64,000 bases of DNA from Salegentibacter salegens. GTDB lineage: Bacteria; Bacteroidota; Bacteroidia; Flavobacteriales; Flavobacteriaceae. Of the stretch, positions 26,242 to 36,360 are shown one piece after another. Positions within the stretch are counted from its first letter, which is position 1; each line of letters opens with the position of its first letter. The stretch lies in the NCBI RefSeq assembly GCF_900142975.1, contig NZ_LT670848.1:3946000-4009999 (forward strand), given 5' to 3'. The notes beneath the pieces are model-generated. The model ran no database searches and was not told the DNA's origin. It saw only the letters and a list, made by a program, of their open reading frames with translations. The position numbers were made by a program, and so were the translations under genes.

Positions 26242-27519
26242 ATGAAACTCTGGGATAAAGGATTATCTATAGATAAAAAAATAGAAAAGTTTACGGTAGG
26301 AAACGATCGTGAGCTGGATATGCATATTGCTGAATACGATTTAAAAGCTTCAAAAGCGCACGCCAGAATGCTGGGAAAAGTTGGGATTCTTAATTCAGAC
26401 GAAGTTGAAGATATTGAAAATGAACTGGCTAAACTTCAGCAACAACTTGAAAACGGAACTTTTGAGATTGAAGAAGATTTTGAAGATGTACATTCGAAAA
26501 TTGAATTTGAACTTACAAAAGCTTTAGGCGATACCGGAAAGAAAATTCATACCGCCCGCTCCAGGAACGACCAGGTTTTGGTGGCGATGCAATTGTATTT
26601 TAAAGAAAATCTACAGGAGATTTCTGGTAAAACGAAGCAATTGATAGATATTCTTTTAGATCTTGCAGATGAACATCAGGAAAAATTAATTCCCGGGTAT
26701 ACACATTTACAGGTAGCGATGCCTTCAAGTTTCGGCTTATGGTTTTCGGCTTATGCAGAACTGCTTGTAGACGACCTTTATTTATTGGAAGCCGGTTTAA
26801 AAGTTGTAGACCAGAATCCATTGGGATCAGCGGCAGGATACGGTTCTTCATTTCCTATAGACCGGGAATTTACTACCAAAGAGTTGGGGTTTTCAACTTT
26901 AAAATATAACGTAGTAGCCGCACAATTGGGACGTGGAAAATGTGAGCGAACGGTAACCTCGAATATCGCTTCGGTTTCCAATACGCTTTCCAGGTTTGCA
27001 ATGGATATTTGTTTGTATATGAGTCAAAATTTCGATTTTATCACTTTTCCCGATGAGCTTACTACCGGCTCCAGTATTATGCCTCACAAAAAGAACCCTG
27101 ATGTTTTTGAATTGATTCGAGGGAAATGTAATAAGCTACAAAGCATTGCCAACGAGATGATCTTAATCACCAATAATTTGCCGAGTGGTTATCATCGCGA
27201 TTACCAGTTGATAAAAGAGAATAGCATTTATGCGGTTGAAAATATTAAAGAGATTCTGGATATATTTATCCATTCCATCGCTTTAATTAAGGTGAAGGAT
27301 ATCAATTTGAAGGATGAAAAATATAAATATTTATTTACGGTAGATAGCATCAACGATTTGGTAATGCAGGGAAAATCATTTAGAGAAGCTTATCAGATTA
27401 TTGGCGGCCAGGTTCAGGAAGGAACTTATGAAGCTGCGGAAGGTAAGAAGCATTCTCATTTGGGAAGTAAAGATAATCTTGCGCTGGAAGAGATTAGGAG
27501 AAAAAAGGATCAGGTTTAG
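26242..27519 (+). CDS. argH: Argininosuccinate lyase
   Basis: The 425-residue enzyme splits argininosuccinate into arginine and fumarate. Signatures are HTARSRNDQV near residue 100, TSSIMPHKKNPD-type GSSIMPHKKNPD near 280 (catalytic Ser loop) and GYHRDYQ after it. It ends the arg cluster; the leu operon runs towards it from the other side. Confidence 0.96.
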   Translation: MKLWDKGLSIDKKIEKFTVGNDRELDMHIAEYDLKASKAHARMLGKVGILNSDEVEDIENELAKLQQQLENGTFEIEEDFEDVHSKIEFELTKALGDTGKKIHTARSRNDQVLVAMQLYFKENLQEISGKTKQLIDILLDLADEHQEKLIPGYTHLQVAMPSSFGLWFSAYAELLVDDLYLLEAGLKVVDQNPLGSAAGYGSSFPIDREFTTKELGFSTLKYNVVAAQLGRGKCERTVTSNIASVSNTLSRFAMDICLYMSQNFDFITFPDELTTGSSIMPHKKNPDVFELIRGKCNKLQSIANEMILITNNLPSGYHRDYQLIKENSIYAVENIKEILDIFIHSIALIKVKDINLKDEKYKYLFTVDSINDLVMQGKSFREAYQIIGGQVQEGTYEAAEGKKHSHLGSKDNLALEEIRRKKDQV

Positions 27520-27536
27520 ACTAGGTTATTCAATAA

Positions 27537-27610
27537 TAGCTCCGTTAGAAGCGAAATATTTTTAGAAATAGGAACAGGATGAATGTGAGCTCCATAGGAG
27601 CGTCACTTTT
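27537..27610. repeat. TAGCTCCG...GGAGCG interspersed repeat
   Basis: TAGCTCCGTTAGAAGCGAAA at one end and GAGCTCCATAGGAGCGTCA at the other, joined by a short AT-rich linker. GCTCCataGGAGC forms a hairpin. I remember similar sequences scattered through other Bacteroidota genomes. It lies in the 273-base gap between argH and the convergent leuB. Confidence 0.6.
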
Positions 27611-27683
27611 TGTTAATTCTTCCGGTATTTTAAGAAACACACCGAAAATAAGATCCCGACTAAAGTCGGGATAGTTCTACCAG

Positions 27684-27719
27684 CACTAGACAGACGTCTT
27701 CTCAAACGCCTGTCTAGTG
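27684..27719. repeat. 10-bp inverted repeat CACTAGACAG
   Basis: CACTAGACAG (27684-27693) pairs with CTGTCTAGTG (27710-27719) across 16 bases. No T-run follows on either strand. Just upstream is the small palindrome ATCCCGACT-aa-AGTCGGGAT. Role unknown. Confidence 0.65.
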
Positions 27720-27727
27720 GGTATCAC

Positions 27728-27765
27728 TAAAAAACCTCCCGCAAAACCACACGAAATGCGAGAGG
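27728..27765 (-). terminator. Intrinsic terminator of the leu genes
   Basis: Read on the minus strand: CCTCTCGC, a 15-base loop, GCGGGAGG (one G-U pair), then TTTTTT. It starts 28 bases after the leuB stop, as expected for the end of leuACDB. Confidence 0.7.
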
Positions 27766-27792
27766 TCAAAACATAAATGAAGAAAAATAATC

Positions 27793-28908
27793 TTAAATAA
27801 TAGTCATTTGCCTGAGGTTTAGATTTTCGTTGTTAATGCTAATATTATCAACTTCACTGATAAGCCCCTCAAGGAAATCACCCACTTTCTCCGTGGTATA
27901 ATGGTTGTCTTTGTTAATGTCTATGGTGCAAACATTTAGCTTAATGCTAAGTTCTACCGCTTTTTTCACCGCTTCAGCTTCTTCTATAAGTCCGAAATGC
28001 TCTAAAAGCATGGCTGAAGATAAAATGGAAGCTACCGGGTTTGCAATTCCTTTTCCGGTTGCCTGCGGATATGACCCGTGAATAGGTTCAAACATCGCGC
28101 TTTCTTTTCCTACCGATGCAGATGCGAGTAAGCCGATGCTTCCGCCAATTACGCTGGCTTCATCTGAAAGGATATCGCCAAACATATTTTCCGTAAGAAT
28201 TACATCAAATTGGGTCGGATTCAAAATCATTTGCATTGCGGCATTGTCTACAAAAAGAAAATCCAGTTCTACTTCGGGATATTCTTTACCAATTGCGGTA
28301 ACTGTTTTACGCCATAACCTGGAGGTCTCCAATACATTGGCTTTATCTACCAAAGTTAATTTTTTTGAACGCTTTTCAGCAGCTTTAAAAGCCAGGTGAG
28401 CCACCCGGGAAATTTCTTCTACCGAGTAGGTGCAAACATCGGTAGCGCTTTGGCCATCTTCGGCAGTAAATTTATCGCCAAAATAAATTCCGCCAGTAAG
28501 TTCTCTGTAAATTACCATATCGGCACCGGCAATACGATCTGCCTTTAAAGGCGATTGTTCTATAAGTTTGTCGTAAGCCTTTACGGGCCTAATGTTAGCG
28601 AAAAGTCCGAGACCTTTTCTTAATTGCAAAAGCCCCTGTTCAGGTCTTACTTTAGCATCTGGGTTATTATCGTATTTTGGATGTCCTATCGCCCCAAATA
28701 ACACAGCATCAGATTTCTTGCACAATTCCAGCGTAGCTTCAGGTAACGGATTGTCCAGCAAATCTATTGCTGCCGCACCTACCAAGGCGTCTTCAAATTG
28801 AAAATGGTGATCGAAACGATCTGCTACAGCTTTTAAAACTTTTACTGATTGCTGTGTAATTTCGGGGCCTATCCCGTCTCCGGGCAAGACTGCTATTTTT
28901 AATTTCAT
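27793..28908 (-). CDS. leuB: 3-isopropylmalate dehydrogenase
   Basis: The 371-residue NAD enzyme has [37 protein letters not shown] and the Asp-rich [20 protein letters not shown] motif. It oxidises and decarboxylates 3-isopropylmalate in leucine synthesis. It is last in leuA-leuC-leuD-leuB but separated from leuD by 172 bases holding a repeat and a terminator-like hairpin, so it may be expressed at a lower or separate level. Confidence 0.96.
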   Translation of the reverse strand: MKLKIAVLPGDGIGPEITQQSVKVLKAVADRFDHHFQFEDALVGAAAIDLLDNPLPEATLELCKKSDAVLFGAIGHPKYDNNPDAKVRPEQGLLQLRKGLGLFANIRPVKAYDKLIEQSPLKADRIAGADMVIYRELTGGIYFGDKFTAEDGQSATDVCTYSVEEISRVAHLAFKAAEKRSKKLTLVDKANVLETSRLWRKTVTAIGKEYPEVELDFLFVDNAAMQMILNPTQFDVILTENMFGDILSDEASVIGGSIGLLASASVGKESAMFEPIHGSYPQATGKGIANPVASILSSAMLLEHFGLIEEAEAVKKAVELSIKLNVCTIDINKDNHYTTEKVGDFLEGLISEVDNISINNENLNLRQMTII

Positions 28909-28968
28909 TTTTCTTCTTCTTTATGTGTGGTTATTTTTTATTTAGAAACGTCTCAGATTTTTAATCTT

Positions 28969-29038
28969 CGTCAAGCTGAACTTGTTTCAGCTTCTAACAC
29001 CTTGTCAACTTAGATCCTGAAACAAGTTCAGGATGACG
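28969..29038. repeat. CGTCAAGCTGAACTTG stem-loop repeat
   Basis: Compact copy of the repeat family: CGTCAAGCTGAACTTG at the left, CAAGTTCAGGATGACG at the right, inner GCTGAACttGTTTCAGC and CCTGAAACaaGTTCAGG arms. It lies between leuD and leuB. Confidence 0.8.
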
Positions 29039-29073
29039 TTAAAAAATCAGCTTTCAGTACACTTCTAATTATC

Positions 29074-29109
29074 TAAAAAACTACAAGGCTGTGGTCCCTT
29101 GTAGTTTTT
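29074..29109 (-). terminator. Terminator hairpin overlapping the leuD 3' end
   Basis: AAAAACTACAAGG (29076-29088) and CCTTGTAGTTTTT (29097-29109) form a perfect 13-bp stem with an 8-base loop. On the minus strand the second arm ends in TTTTTT. The leuD stop codon and its last ten or so codons (KLQGTTAL) are built from the hairpin, so leuA-leuC-leuD transcripts can stop before leuB. Confidence 0.7.
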
Positions 29110-29695
29110 GTGATTTTTTCTGTTCAAATTCTTTTATAGCGTCCAGTTTACTTACCAGAAAATCTATATCGTCAAAACCATTGATCATACAGGTTTTTTT
29201 ATAAGGATCTATTTCAAAACTTTCTGAAATATCTTGCTTCGGAATCCCAATTTTCTGAGATTCGAGGTCAACCTTAATTTCTACGGAAGGATCTTTGGTA
29301 ATCTCAACGAAAAGCTGGTCCAAAAATTCCGGGCTTACCTGAACCGGAAGCAATCCGTTATTAAGTGCATTTCCTTTAAAAATATCGGCAAAATAGCTGG
29401 AAACAACTACGGTAAATCCATAGGCTTTTAAAGCCCAGGCGGCGTGTTCCCGGCTGGAGCCGCAACCAAAATTATCTCCGGCTACTAAAATAGATCCTTT
29501 ATATTCTGTTTTGTTTAAAGCGAATTCAGGATTTGGCTGGTCGTTTTTATCAAAACGCCAGTCCCGAAAAAGGTTTTCTCCAAAGCCAGCTTTATCAGTA
29601 GCTTTTAGAAACCTAGCCGGAATAATCTGATCGGTATCTACGTTTTCTATTTCTAAAGGAACCGTCGTATCGGTTAATGTGATAAACTTTTCCAT
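29081..29695 (-). CDS. leuD: 3-isopropylmalate dehydratase, small subunit
   Basis: The 204-residue subunit has the swivelling-domain motifs [14 protein letters not shown] and [21 protein letters not shown]. It partners LeuC. The ATG follows the leuC stop immediately (TAAATG), so the two are translationally coupled. The last codons form a terminator hairpin. Confidence 0.96.
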   Translation of the reverse strand: MEKFITLTDTTVPLEIENVDTDQIIPARFLKATDKAGFGENLFRDWRFDKNDQPNPEFALNKTEYKGSILVAGDNFGCGSSREHAAWALKAYGFTVVVSSYFADIFKGNALNNGLLPVQVSPEFLDQLFVEITKDPSVEIKVDLESQKIGIPKQDISESFEIDPYKKTCMINGFDDIDFLVSKLDAIKEFEQKKSQKLQGTTAL

Positions 29696-31078
29696 TTAAT
29701 TTAAGTGTTTTGTAAAGTCGGTTAATTTCCCTGAAATAGCTGTAGCCGCAGCAGTTAACGGACTCGCTAATATGGTTCTGGAACCCTGTCCCTGTCTTCC
29801 TTCAAAATTTCGGTTACTGGTAGAAACACAGTATTCGCCTGCAGGAATTTTATCGTCGTTCATTGCTAAACAAGCCGAACAACCCGGTTGTCGCAGTGTA
29901 AACCCTGCATTTTCGAATACTTCTCGAAGTCCTTCAGCTTCTATTTGCGCTGCAACCTGGCGTGAACCGGGCACAATTAGTGCATTTACATTTGCTGCTT
30001 TTTGTTTACCTTTTATATAAGCCGCTGCCTGGCGAAAATCTTCAATTCTGGAATTAGTACAACTACCAATAAAAATCCAGTTAATGGTTTTTTCGAGTAA
30101 AGATTCACCGGGTTTAAAGCCCATATAAGCCAAAGCTTTAGCATCGCTTTTTCCACCTTCCATTGGAATGGCGCCGGTGATTTTTATGCCCATCCCGGGA
30201 TTTGTTCCGTAGGTAATCATCGGTTCAATATCCTCGGCCTCAAATGAATATTCCTGATCGAATTCAGCGTCCTCATCGGTTTTTAGCGTTTTCCAAGATG
30301 CCTGTGCTGCTTCAAACTCTTCACCTTTTGGTGCGAATTCTTTGCCTTTTACATATTCAAAAGTGGTTTCATCTGGAGCGATTAGGCCACCGCGGGCACC
30401 CATTTCTATGCTCATATTACAAACCGTCATTCGGCCTTCCATAGACATTTCTTCGAATACATTTCCTGCATATTCGCAAAAATATCCGGTTCCCGAATTT
30501 GTTCCGAGTTTGCTTATTATATAAAGAATCACATCTTTTGGTAAAACCCCTTTTTTGAGTTTACCGTTCACATTTACGCGTAATTTTTTTGGTTTTTGAA
30601 CCAAAACACACTGGCTGGCAAAAACCTGGGAAACCTGGCTGGTGCCAATTCCGAAGGCAATAGTGCCAAAAGCGCCGTGAGTAGAGGTGTGACTGTCGCC
30701 GCAAACCATCGTCATTCCCGGTTGGGTAATTCCAAGTTCAGGAGCCATTACGTGAACAATCCCGTTATAAGGATGGCCCAGGCCGTAAAGTGTAATATTA
30801 TTTTCCTCGCAATTTTGGGTTAATTCTTTAAGCTGTTTTCTAGACAATAAATCTTTAACCGGTAAATGTTGATTTTCAGTCGGTGTATTATGATCTGCTG
30901 TTGCTACAGTCTTATCTGGCCTGAATACTGAAATTTCTCGCTCCTTTAGCTCATTAAAAGCCTGAGGACTCGTGACTTCGTGTATTAAGTGTTTATCGAT
31001 ATATAAAATATCGGGACCATCGGGTATAGATTCTACCACGTGTGCATCCCAAATTTTATCGAATAAAGTTTTCTTCAT
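29696..31078 (-). CDS. leuC: 3-isopropylmalate dehydratase, large subunit
   Basis: The 460-residue aconitase-fold subunit has the start [24 protein letters not shown] and 4Fe-4S ligands in [12 protein letters not shown] and [12 protein letters not shown]. With LeuD it isomerises 2- to 3-isopropylmalate. It lies 48 bases after leuA. Confidence 0.97.
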   Translation of the reverse strand: MKKTLFDKIWDAHVVESIPDGPDILYIDKHLIHEVTSPQAFNELKEREISVFRPDKTVATADHNTPTENQHLPVKDLLSRKQLKELTQNCEENNITLYGLGHPYNGIVHVMAPELGITQPGMTMVCGDSHTSTHGAFGTIAFGIGTSQVSQVFASQCVLVQKPKKLRVNVNGKLKKGVLPKDVILYIISKLGTNSGTGYFCEYAGNVFEEMSMEGRMTVCNMSIEMGARGGLIAPDETTFEYVKGKEFAPKGEEFEAAQASWKTLKTDEDAEFDQEYSFEAEDIEPMITYGTNPGMGIKITGAIPMEGGKSDAKALAYMGFKPGESLLEKTINWIFIGSCTNSRIEDFRQAAAYIKGKQKAANVNALIVPGSRQVAAQIEAEGLREVFENAGFTLRQPGCSACLAMNDDKIPAGEYCVSTSNRNFEGRQGQGSRTILASPLTAAATAISGKLTDFTKHLN

Positions 31079-31126
31079 TTTTTTATAAATTCAATCCCAA
31101 TTTGTGTTCAGCTTTCTGCTGGCATT

Positions 31127-32299
31127 TTAGGCTATGGCTCTTATTTTTCTTTCTGAAATTTCCATTATTTCGTGAATATCGTTGTCTTCCACGCATCTTC
31201 TGGCATCAGCATAATTCAGGAATTCTGAATAAACTTCATCTAACTGAAGTTTGGTTAAATCGTATCCCATTTTCTTTGCTTTGTAGGCTAAAGCTGCTCT
31301 TCCGCTTCTTGCAGTAAGTACAATGGCCGATTCGGTTACGCCAACTTCTGCAGGATCTATAATTTCGTAGGTTTCGCGGTTTTTAATCACGCCGTCCTGG
31401 TGTATTCCGGAGCTATGTGCAAAGGCATTGGCACCTACAATAGCTTTATTTGGCTGCACGAACATTCCCATTTCTCGAGAAACCATACAACTGGTGTCAA
31501 AAAGGAATTTAGGGTCTATGTGTGTATTTAAATTTAAAGTGGGGTGCTGTCTTAAGATCATGACGACTTCTTCTAAAGCGGTATTCCCGGCACGCTCGCC
31601 AATTCCGTTAATAGTACATTCTATTTGGCGTGCACCATTCATTACCCCGGCAATTGCGTTTGCAGTAGCAAGGCCTAAATCGTTATGGCAATGACACGAA
31701 AGCGTGACCTTATCAATATCTTTTACGTTGTCTTTTAAATACTTTATTTTTCTTCCATATTCTTCTGGAAGGCAATATCCGGTAGTGTCTGGAATATTCA
31801 ATACTGTTGCTCCGGCTTTGATCATTTCGGTACAAACACGAGCTAAAAATTCATTGTCTGTTCTTCCTGCATCTTCGGCATAAAATTCAACGTCATCAAC
31901 AAAATTCTTTGCGTGTTTTACTGCAGCTACACCGCGAATAATAATTTCTTCTCTTGTAGAATTGAATTTATATTTAATGTGAGGATCTGAAGTACCAATT
32001 CCAGTATGAATACGTGGCTTTCTGGCATATTTTAGAGCTTCAGCTGCAACTTCGATATCTTTTTTAACAGCACGGGTGAGTCCACAAACGGCGGCATTCT
32101 TTGCCAGTTTAGAGATTTCGTAAACCGATTGGAAATCGCCGGGACTTGAAACAGGGAAACCTGCTTCTATAACATCTACTCCCAGCTCATCAAGGCGTGC
32201 AGCGATTTTAAGTTTTTGGGCTGTATTTAATTTACAACCTGGAACTTGCTCTCCGTCTCGTAACGTCGTGTCAAAAATTTCTACCTTTTCTGTGCTCAT
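31127..32299 (-). CDS. leuA: 2-isopropylmalate synthase, short form
   Basis: The 390-residue HMGL-type enzyme begins [17 protein letters not shown] and carries the metal-binding [15 protein letters not shown] and [15 protein letters not shown]. It condenses 2-ketoisovalerate and acetyl-CoA, the first leucine-specific step. Classical LeuA is about 500-560 residues with a C-terminal leucine-binding domain; this one ends soon after the catalytic and subdomain regions, so the full allosteric domain is absent. Homocitrate synthase has the same fold, but leuCDB downstream settles the role. No leucine-codon leader ORF is visible upstream. Confidence 0.93.
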   Translation of the reverse strand: MSTEKVEIFDTTLRDGEQVPGCKLNTAQKLKIAARLDELGVDVIEAGFPVSSPGDFQSVYEISKLAKNAAVCGLTRAVKKDIEVAAEALKYARKPRIHTGIGTSDPHIKYKFNSTREEIIIRGVAAVKHAKNFVDDVEFYAEDAGRTDNEFLARVCTEMIKAGATVLNIPDTTGYCLPEEYGRKIKYLKDNVKDIDKVTLSCHCHNDLGLATANAIAGVMNGARQIECTINGIGERAGNTALEEVVMILRQHPTLNLNTHIDPKFLFDTSCMVSREMGMFVQPNKAIVGANAFAHSSGIHQDGVIKNRETYEIIDPAEVGVTESAIVLTARSGRAALAYKAKKMGYDLTKLQLDEVYSEFLNYADARRCVEDNDIHEIMEISERKIRAIA

Positions 32300-32446
32300 A
32301 AGAGATTTATTTTGCTTTATCTTTAACTAAAGTATTGTTAATCTATACACTCCAGACCTGCGCGGATTAGGTCATTACGATAATTAAACTAAAAAATAAG
32401 ATGTAATATCACTGTAAATCAGTGTTTTATAAACGATTCTGTTACA

Positions 32447-33991
32447 ATGACTAATGATTTAACCGATAACTTATTTTCTTTGATAAAGTCGCTTTCGCCT
32501 TCAGAAAAGCGCCAGTTTTCATTGTATGTTGGAAGAATTGGTGTGAATACCGATAGTAAGTTCCTGAATTTATTTAAGGTAATGACCAAGCTAAAGAAGT
32601 ACAATGAGAAAGAAATTCTTTTAAAAACAAAAATTAGCAAGCAGCAACTGTCTAATGTAAAAGCACATTTATACAAGCAAATTCTTATTAGTTTAAGGCT
32701 GAATCCTGCGCACCAGAGTATACCGGTGCAAATTAGAGAGCAGTTTGATTTTGCATATATCCTTTACCGAAAAGGATTGTATAAACAAAGTCTGAAATTG
32801 CTCGATAAGATAAAAGGACAGGCGCTTGAATATGAGGAAAAAAACCTGGCTTATGAGATTCTGGAGCTGGAAAAGATAATAGAATCACAATATATTACCC
32901 GAAGTATAGAAAACCGGGCCGAAAGCCTTATCCAGCAAACCCGGGATTTGAGTGATCTAAATTTAATTTCGAGTAAACTTTCAAATTTATCTTTACAATT
33001 ATATGCTATATTCCTGAAAATGGGATATGCCAGAACTCAGGAAGAAGCTGATAGTATCAGAAATTATTTTTACCAGAGCCTTCCGGAATATAAGATTAAA
33101 AACATAGGTTTTAGAGAAAAGCTTTGGCTCTATAAAGCTCATTTATGGTTTAGCTTTATTACCCAGGATTTTTTGGCGTGCTACCGTTATTCTATGAAAT
33201 GGATAGATCTTTTTAACGAGCATAAACATTTGGTATCTATTCACCCCGTTTCCTATTTAAAAGGAAATCATTATTTACTGGAATCTTTATTTTACCTTAA
33301 TCATACCAATTTATTCGAGAAAACCCTTAAGAATCTTGAAGGGATGCTGAAGGACGCCAAAATCCCCGACGATGATAATATCAAGGCCCTGGCTTTTCTT
33401 TATTTATACTCCAATAAACTGAATTTACGCTTTATGCAGGGCAATTTTTCCAATGGGGATGTGTTAGTCGAAAAAATTCAGAAACGGGTGAAAAAATATA
33501 AAGACCGAATTGATGAGCATCACATTATGGTGTTTTATTATAAAATTGCCTGTTTATATTTTGGTGACGGAAACAATAAAAAGTGTATCGAATTCCTAAA
33601 TAAAATCATCAATAACAAATCGCTGGAAATGCGGGAAGACCTTATGTGTTTCGCCCGAATTTTAAGTCTGGTAGCCCATTATGAAGCCGGCCTGGATTAT
33701 CATTTAGACCGTTTAGTAAAATCTACCTATAAGTTTTTAATTAAAATGAACGATTTGCACGAGGTACAGAAAGAAATGATTCGTTTTCTTAGAAATTTAC
33801 CCGAAGTTTCGCCTCTTGAAATTAAAGATGAATTTAAAAAGCTGCACAGTAAACTAAAGGAATATGAAGATCATCCTTACGAACGCAGGGCATTCCTCTA
33901 TCTTGATATCCTTTCCTGGTTGGAAAGTAAAATAGAAAACCGCCCTGTAGCCGATGTTATTGCTGAGAAAGTGGCTTTAGTGAGCCGTTAG
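32447..33991 (+). CDS. Large helical protein of unknown function, 514 aa
   Basis: The protein is predicted almost all-helical, without signal peptide or membrane segments, so cytosolic. It starts with a helix-turn region (FSLIKSLSPSEKRQFSLYVG) followed by repeated helical pairs rich in Leu, Tyr and Lys (RKGLYKQSLKLLDKIKGQ, ACLYFGDGNNKKCIEFLNKI) resembling TPR-like repeats. I have seen similar flavobacterial proteins annotated only as hypothetical. It is transcribed divergently from leuA across 147 bases and convergent with the next gene, whose stop is adjacent. No function is offered. Confidence 0.8.
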   Translation: MTNDLTDNLFSLIKSLSPSEKRQFSLYVGRIGVNTDSKFLNLFKVMTKLKKYNEKEILLKTKISKQQLSNVKAHLYKQILISLRLNPAHQSIPVQIREQFDFAYILYRKGLYKQSLKLLDKIKGQALEYEEKNLAYEILELEKIIESQYITRSIENRAESLIQQTRDLSDLNLISSKLSNLSLQLYAIFLKMGYARTQEEADSIRNYFYQSLPEYKIKNIGFREKLWLYKAHLWFSFITQDFLACYRYSMKWIDLFNEHKHLVSIHPVSYLKGNHYLLESLFYLNHTNLFEKTLKNLEGMLKDAKIPDDDNIKALAFLYLYSNKLNLRFMQGNFSNGDVLVEKIQKRVKKYKDRIDEHHIMVFYYKIACLYFGDGNNKKCIEFLNKIINNKSLEMREDLMCFARILSLVAHYEAGLDYHLDRLVKSTYKFLIKMNDLHEVQKEMIRFLRNLPEVSPLEIKDEFKKLHSKLKEYEDHPYERRAFLYLDILSWLESKIENRPVADVIAEKVALVSR

Positions 33992-34720
33992 TTATTTTCT
34001 AAAGATTATAGGTAGAGCGTATCGCGTAGCAATGGGTTCTCCAAAACGTTTGGTAGGATTCCATTTTGGCATTTTGGTCAAAACCCTTACAGCTTCTGCA
34101 TTGTAACGATGTGGAGCGCCATCTACTATCTTAATTTCAGATAGATCTCCGTCAGGATTTATGGTAAACATCAAAACTACCTTAACTTCCATGTCTTTAT
34201 CATGTTCCTGTGGAATATTTATATTTTCCTGCAAAAAACTATATAATCTTTTCTCACCGCCCGGATAGGAAGCAGGAATATGATATTCAAAATACTCTAT
34301 TTCCTCACCTTTTTCATTCCATACCTGCCCTTTTTTTAGCTTATCTCTTTTAAAAACATCCTTTCTTCTTAGATCTCCATTTTCCCAATAGGCGATAAGC
34401 GTTCCGTGCTTTTTTCCATTTTTAAAAGGAAGCTGATAAAATAACTCGCCAGATTTATAAAACTGTTTATGCAAACCATCATAAACCTTTGTTTTACCTC
34501 TAAGATCGTAAGTGTGCTCCGCTTTTTTCGTTCCATCTATAAAATAGGTAGTTCGTAGAAAATCATATTTCTGGTCTGGAGTGGGAGTGATAATTTTAAA
34601 ATATTCAGCGCCTTCTTTGGTATCCAAGTCCTGGTACTTATTATCCATATAAATGGTATCCTGGGCAAATGCGGAAAATGAAATAACAGTAAAAATTAAG
34701 CTGAGGTAAAGATTCTTCAT
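33992..34720 (-). CDS. Secreted TonB C-terminal/YwqK-like protein
   Basis: The 242-residue protein starts with a signal peptide (cleavage after FSAFAQ, about residue 20). The middle has MORN/YwqK-type repeats (HKQFYKSGELFYQLPFKNGK, then HGTLIAYWENGDLRRKD). The end is a TonB_C domain (VVLMFTINPDGDLSEIKIVDG, AEAVRVLTKMPKWNP). There is no N-terminal membrane anchor of the TonB kind, so it is probably periplasmic or surface-bound rather than a true energy transducer. Partners unknown. Confidence 0.83.
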   Translation of the reverse strand: MKNLYLSLIFTVISFSAFAQDTIYMDNKYQDLDTKEGAEYFKIITPTPDQKYDFLRTTYFIDGTKKAEHTYDLRGKTKVYDGLHKQFYKSGELFYQLPFKNGKKHGTLIAYWENGDLRRKDVFKRDKLKKGQVWNEKGEEIEYFEYHIPASYPGGEKRLYSFLQENINIPQEHDKDMEVKVVLMFTINPDGDLSEIKIVDGAPHRYNAEAVRVLTKMPKWNPTKRFGEPIATRYALPIIFRK

Positions 34721-34738
34721 AGGTGATTTAGGTAGTTT

Positions 34739-35437
34739 TTAGTTTATACAATTATTCCAAAGCACTTCATCTGGAGGAGGTGCAATAATTTGGATTTCTT
34801 CTTTTTTTACAGGATGAATAAATTTAAGTTCCCTGGCGTGCAGGTGAATACTGGCATCTTTATTACTTCGGTCAAATCCGTATTTTAGATCTCCCTTAAT
34901 CGGGCTGCCTATCGCCGAAAGCTGACTTCTAATTTGATGATGTCGCCCGGTATGCAAATCTACTTCCAACAGAAAGTAGTTATCGAGTTTTTTCAGAAGT
35001 CGGTATTCCAGAATAGCTTTTTTGCTTTCAGGAACTTCTTTAATATGTGCGTAAGATTTGTTTTGTTTCGGATTTCTTTTCAAAAAATGAACTAAAGTAT
35101 CCGATTTTTTCGGCGGAGGATTTTTTACTATTGCCCAATAAGTTTTTTGCGCTTCTTTTTCTTGAAAAAGTTTATTGAGCCGGGGAAGAGCTTTAGAGGT
35201 TTTCGCAAAGAGAACAATGCCACTGGTTGGCCTGTCGAGACGATGAACTACGCCCAAATAGACATTTCCGGGTTTATTATATTTTTCTTTTATATAAGAT
35301 TTTACGACTTCGCTTAGCGGCTTATCGCCTGTTTTATCGCCCTGAACAATATCACCGGGCCGTTTATTTACCACAATAATGTGGTTGTCTTCAAAAAGTA
35401 CCTGTAGGTTGTTTTTATCTGAAATTACTTTTTCCAA
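34739..35437 (-). CDS. RluA-family pseudouridine synthase
   Basis: The 232-residue enzyme has the RluA motif VVHRLDRPTSGIVLFAKT with catalytic Asp68, plus LLEVDLHTGRHHQIRSQLS and IHLHARELKFIHP at the end. It isomerises uridine to pseudouridine in rRNA or tRNA. It lacks an S4 domain, as in the short RluA/RluE-like members; the target site cannot be read from the sequence. It lies between panB and the TonB-C protein, all on the minus strand. Confidence 0.92.
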   Translation of the reverse strand: MEKVISDKNNLQVLFEDNHIIVVNKRPGDIVQGDKTGDKPLSEVVKSYIKEKYNKPGNVYLGVVHRLDRPTSGIVLFAKTSKALPRLNKLFQEKEAQKTYWAIVKNPPPKKSDTLVHFLKRNPKQNKSYAHIKEVPESKKAILEYRLLKKLDNYFLLEVDLHTGRHHQIRSQLSAIGSPIKGDLKYGFDRSNKDASIHLHARELKFIHPVKKEEIQIIAPPPDEVLWNNCIN

Positions 35438-35481
35438 AGAGAAGTTTTTATTTGTACTGCCAACTGTAACTGTTCACTAAA

Positions 35482-36300
35482 CTAATACTGCTCATCATCA
35501 GATGGGAACTTTTTGCTTTTTACATCGTCCCGATAGCCTTCAAAAGCTTTGGTCATTTCGGTATGTAAATCGGCGTATCTTCTTAAGAATCTTGGGTTAA
35601 ATTCGTGTGTCATTCCCAGCATATCGTGAACCACCAAAACCTGGCCATCTACACCGTTGCCGGCGCCAATTCCAATTACTGGAATGCTTATACTTTCGGC
35701 CACTTCTTTAGCGAGTTTTGCCGGAACTTTTTCTAAAACTATGGCAAAACAACCAAGACGTTCTAACAATAGCGCATCAGATTTCAACTTATCAGCTTCT
35801 TCTTCCTCTTTTGCTCTAACGGTATATGTACCAAATTTATAAATTGATTGTGGTGTTAAACCCAAATGTCCCATCACCGGAATTCCGGCATTAAGGATTC
35901 GTTTAAGCGATTCTTTAATCTCTTTTCCACCTTCAAGTTTTACAGCGTGTCCGCCGCTTTCCTTCATAATTCTAATAGCCGATCTTAAAGCTTCTTTAGG
36001 ATCACTCTGGTAACTTCCAAACGGAAGATCTACAACAACAAGCGCACGATTTATAGCTCTTACCACGCTGGTTGCGTGATAAATCATTTGGTCTAAAGTA
36101 ATAGGAAGGGTAGTTTCATGGCCAGCCATTACATTACTGGCAGAATCTCCCACAAGAATTACATCTATTCCGGCGCCATCTACAATTTTTGCCATCGAGT
36201 AATCATATGCGGTAAGCATAGCGATATTCTCGCCATTCTTTTTCATATCTACCAATGACTTGGTGGTAACTCTTTTATATTCTTTCTTAGCTATAGACAT
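35482..36300 (-). CDS. panB: 3-methyl-2-oxobutanoate hydroxymethyltransferase
   Basis: The 272-residue enzyme makes ketopantoate from 2-ketoisovalerate, an ilv pathway product, with methylene-tetrahydrofolate. Motifs: [38 protein letters not shown] with the metal-binding Asp, and GHLGLTPQS in the middle; [21 protein letters not shown] near the end. Length is typical. The other pantothenate genes are not in this window. Confidence 0.96.
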   Translation of the reverse strand: MSIAKKEYKRVTTKSLVDMKKNGENIAMLTAYDYSMAKIVDGAGIDVILVGDSASNVMAGHETTLPITLDQMIYHATSVVRAINRALVVVDLPFGSYQSDPKEALRSAIRIMKESGGHAVKLEGGKEIKESLKRILNAGIPVMGHLGLTPQSIYKFGTYTVRAKEEEEADKLKSDALLLERLGCFAIVLEKVPAKLAKEVAESISIPVIGIGAGNGVDGQVLVVHDMLGMTHEFNPRFLRRYADLHTEMTKAFEGYRDDVKSKKFPSDDEQY

Positions 36301-36360
36301 ATTTCCAATTTTGGAAGGTAAAAGTACAAAAACACGCGGTTTTAAGGCAAGAAGCTGGTT

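Noticed and set aside
32300..32446. Possible leucine leader peptide upstream of leuA
   Set aside because: No minus-strand ORF with a run of Leu codons; the only ATG frame there ends after two codons. A CACTGtaaatCAGTG hairpin is present without a T-run.
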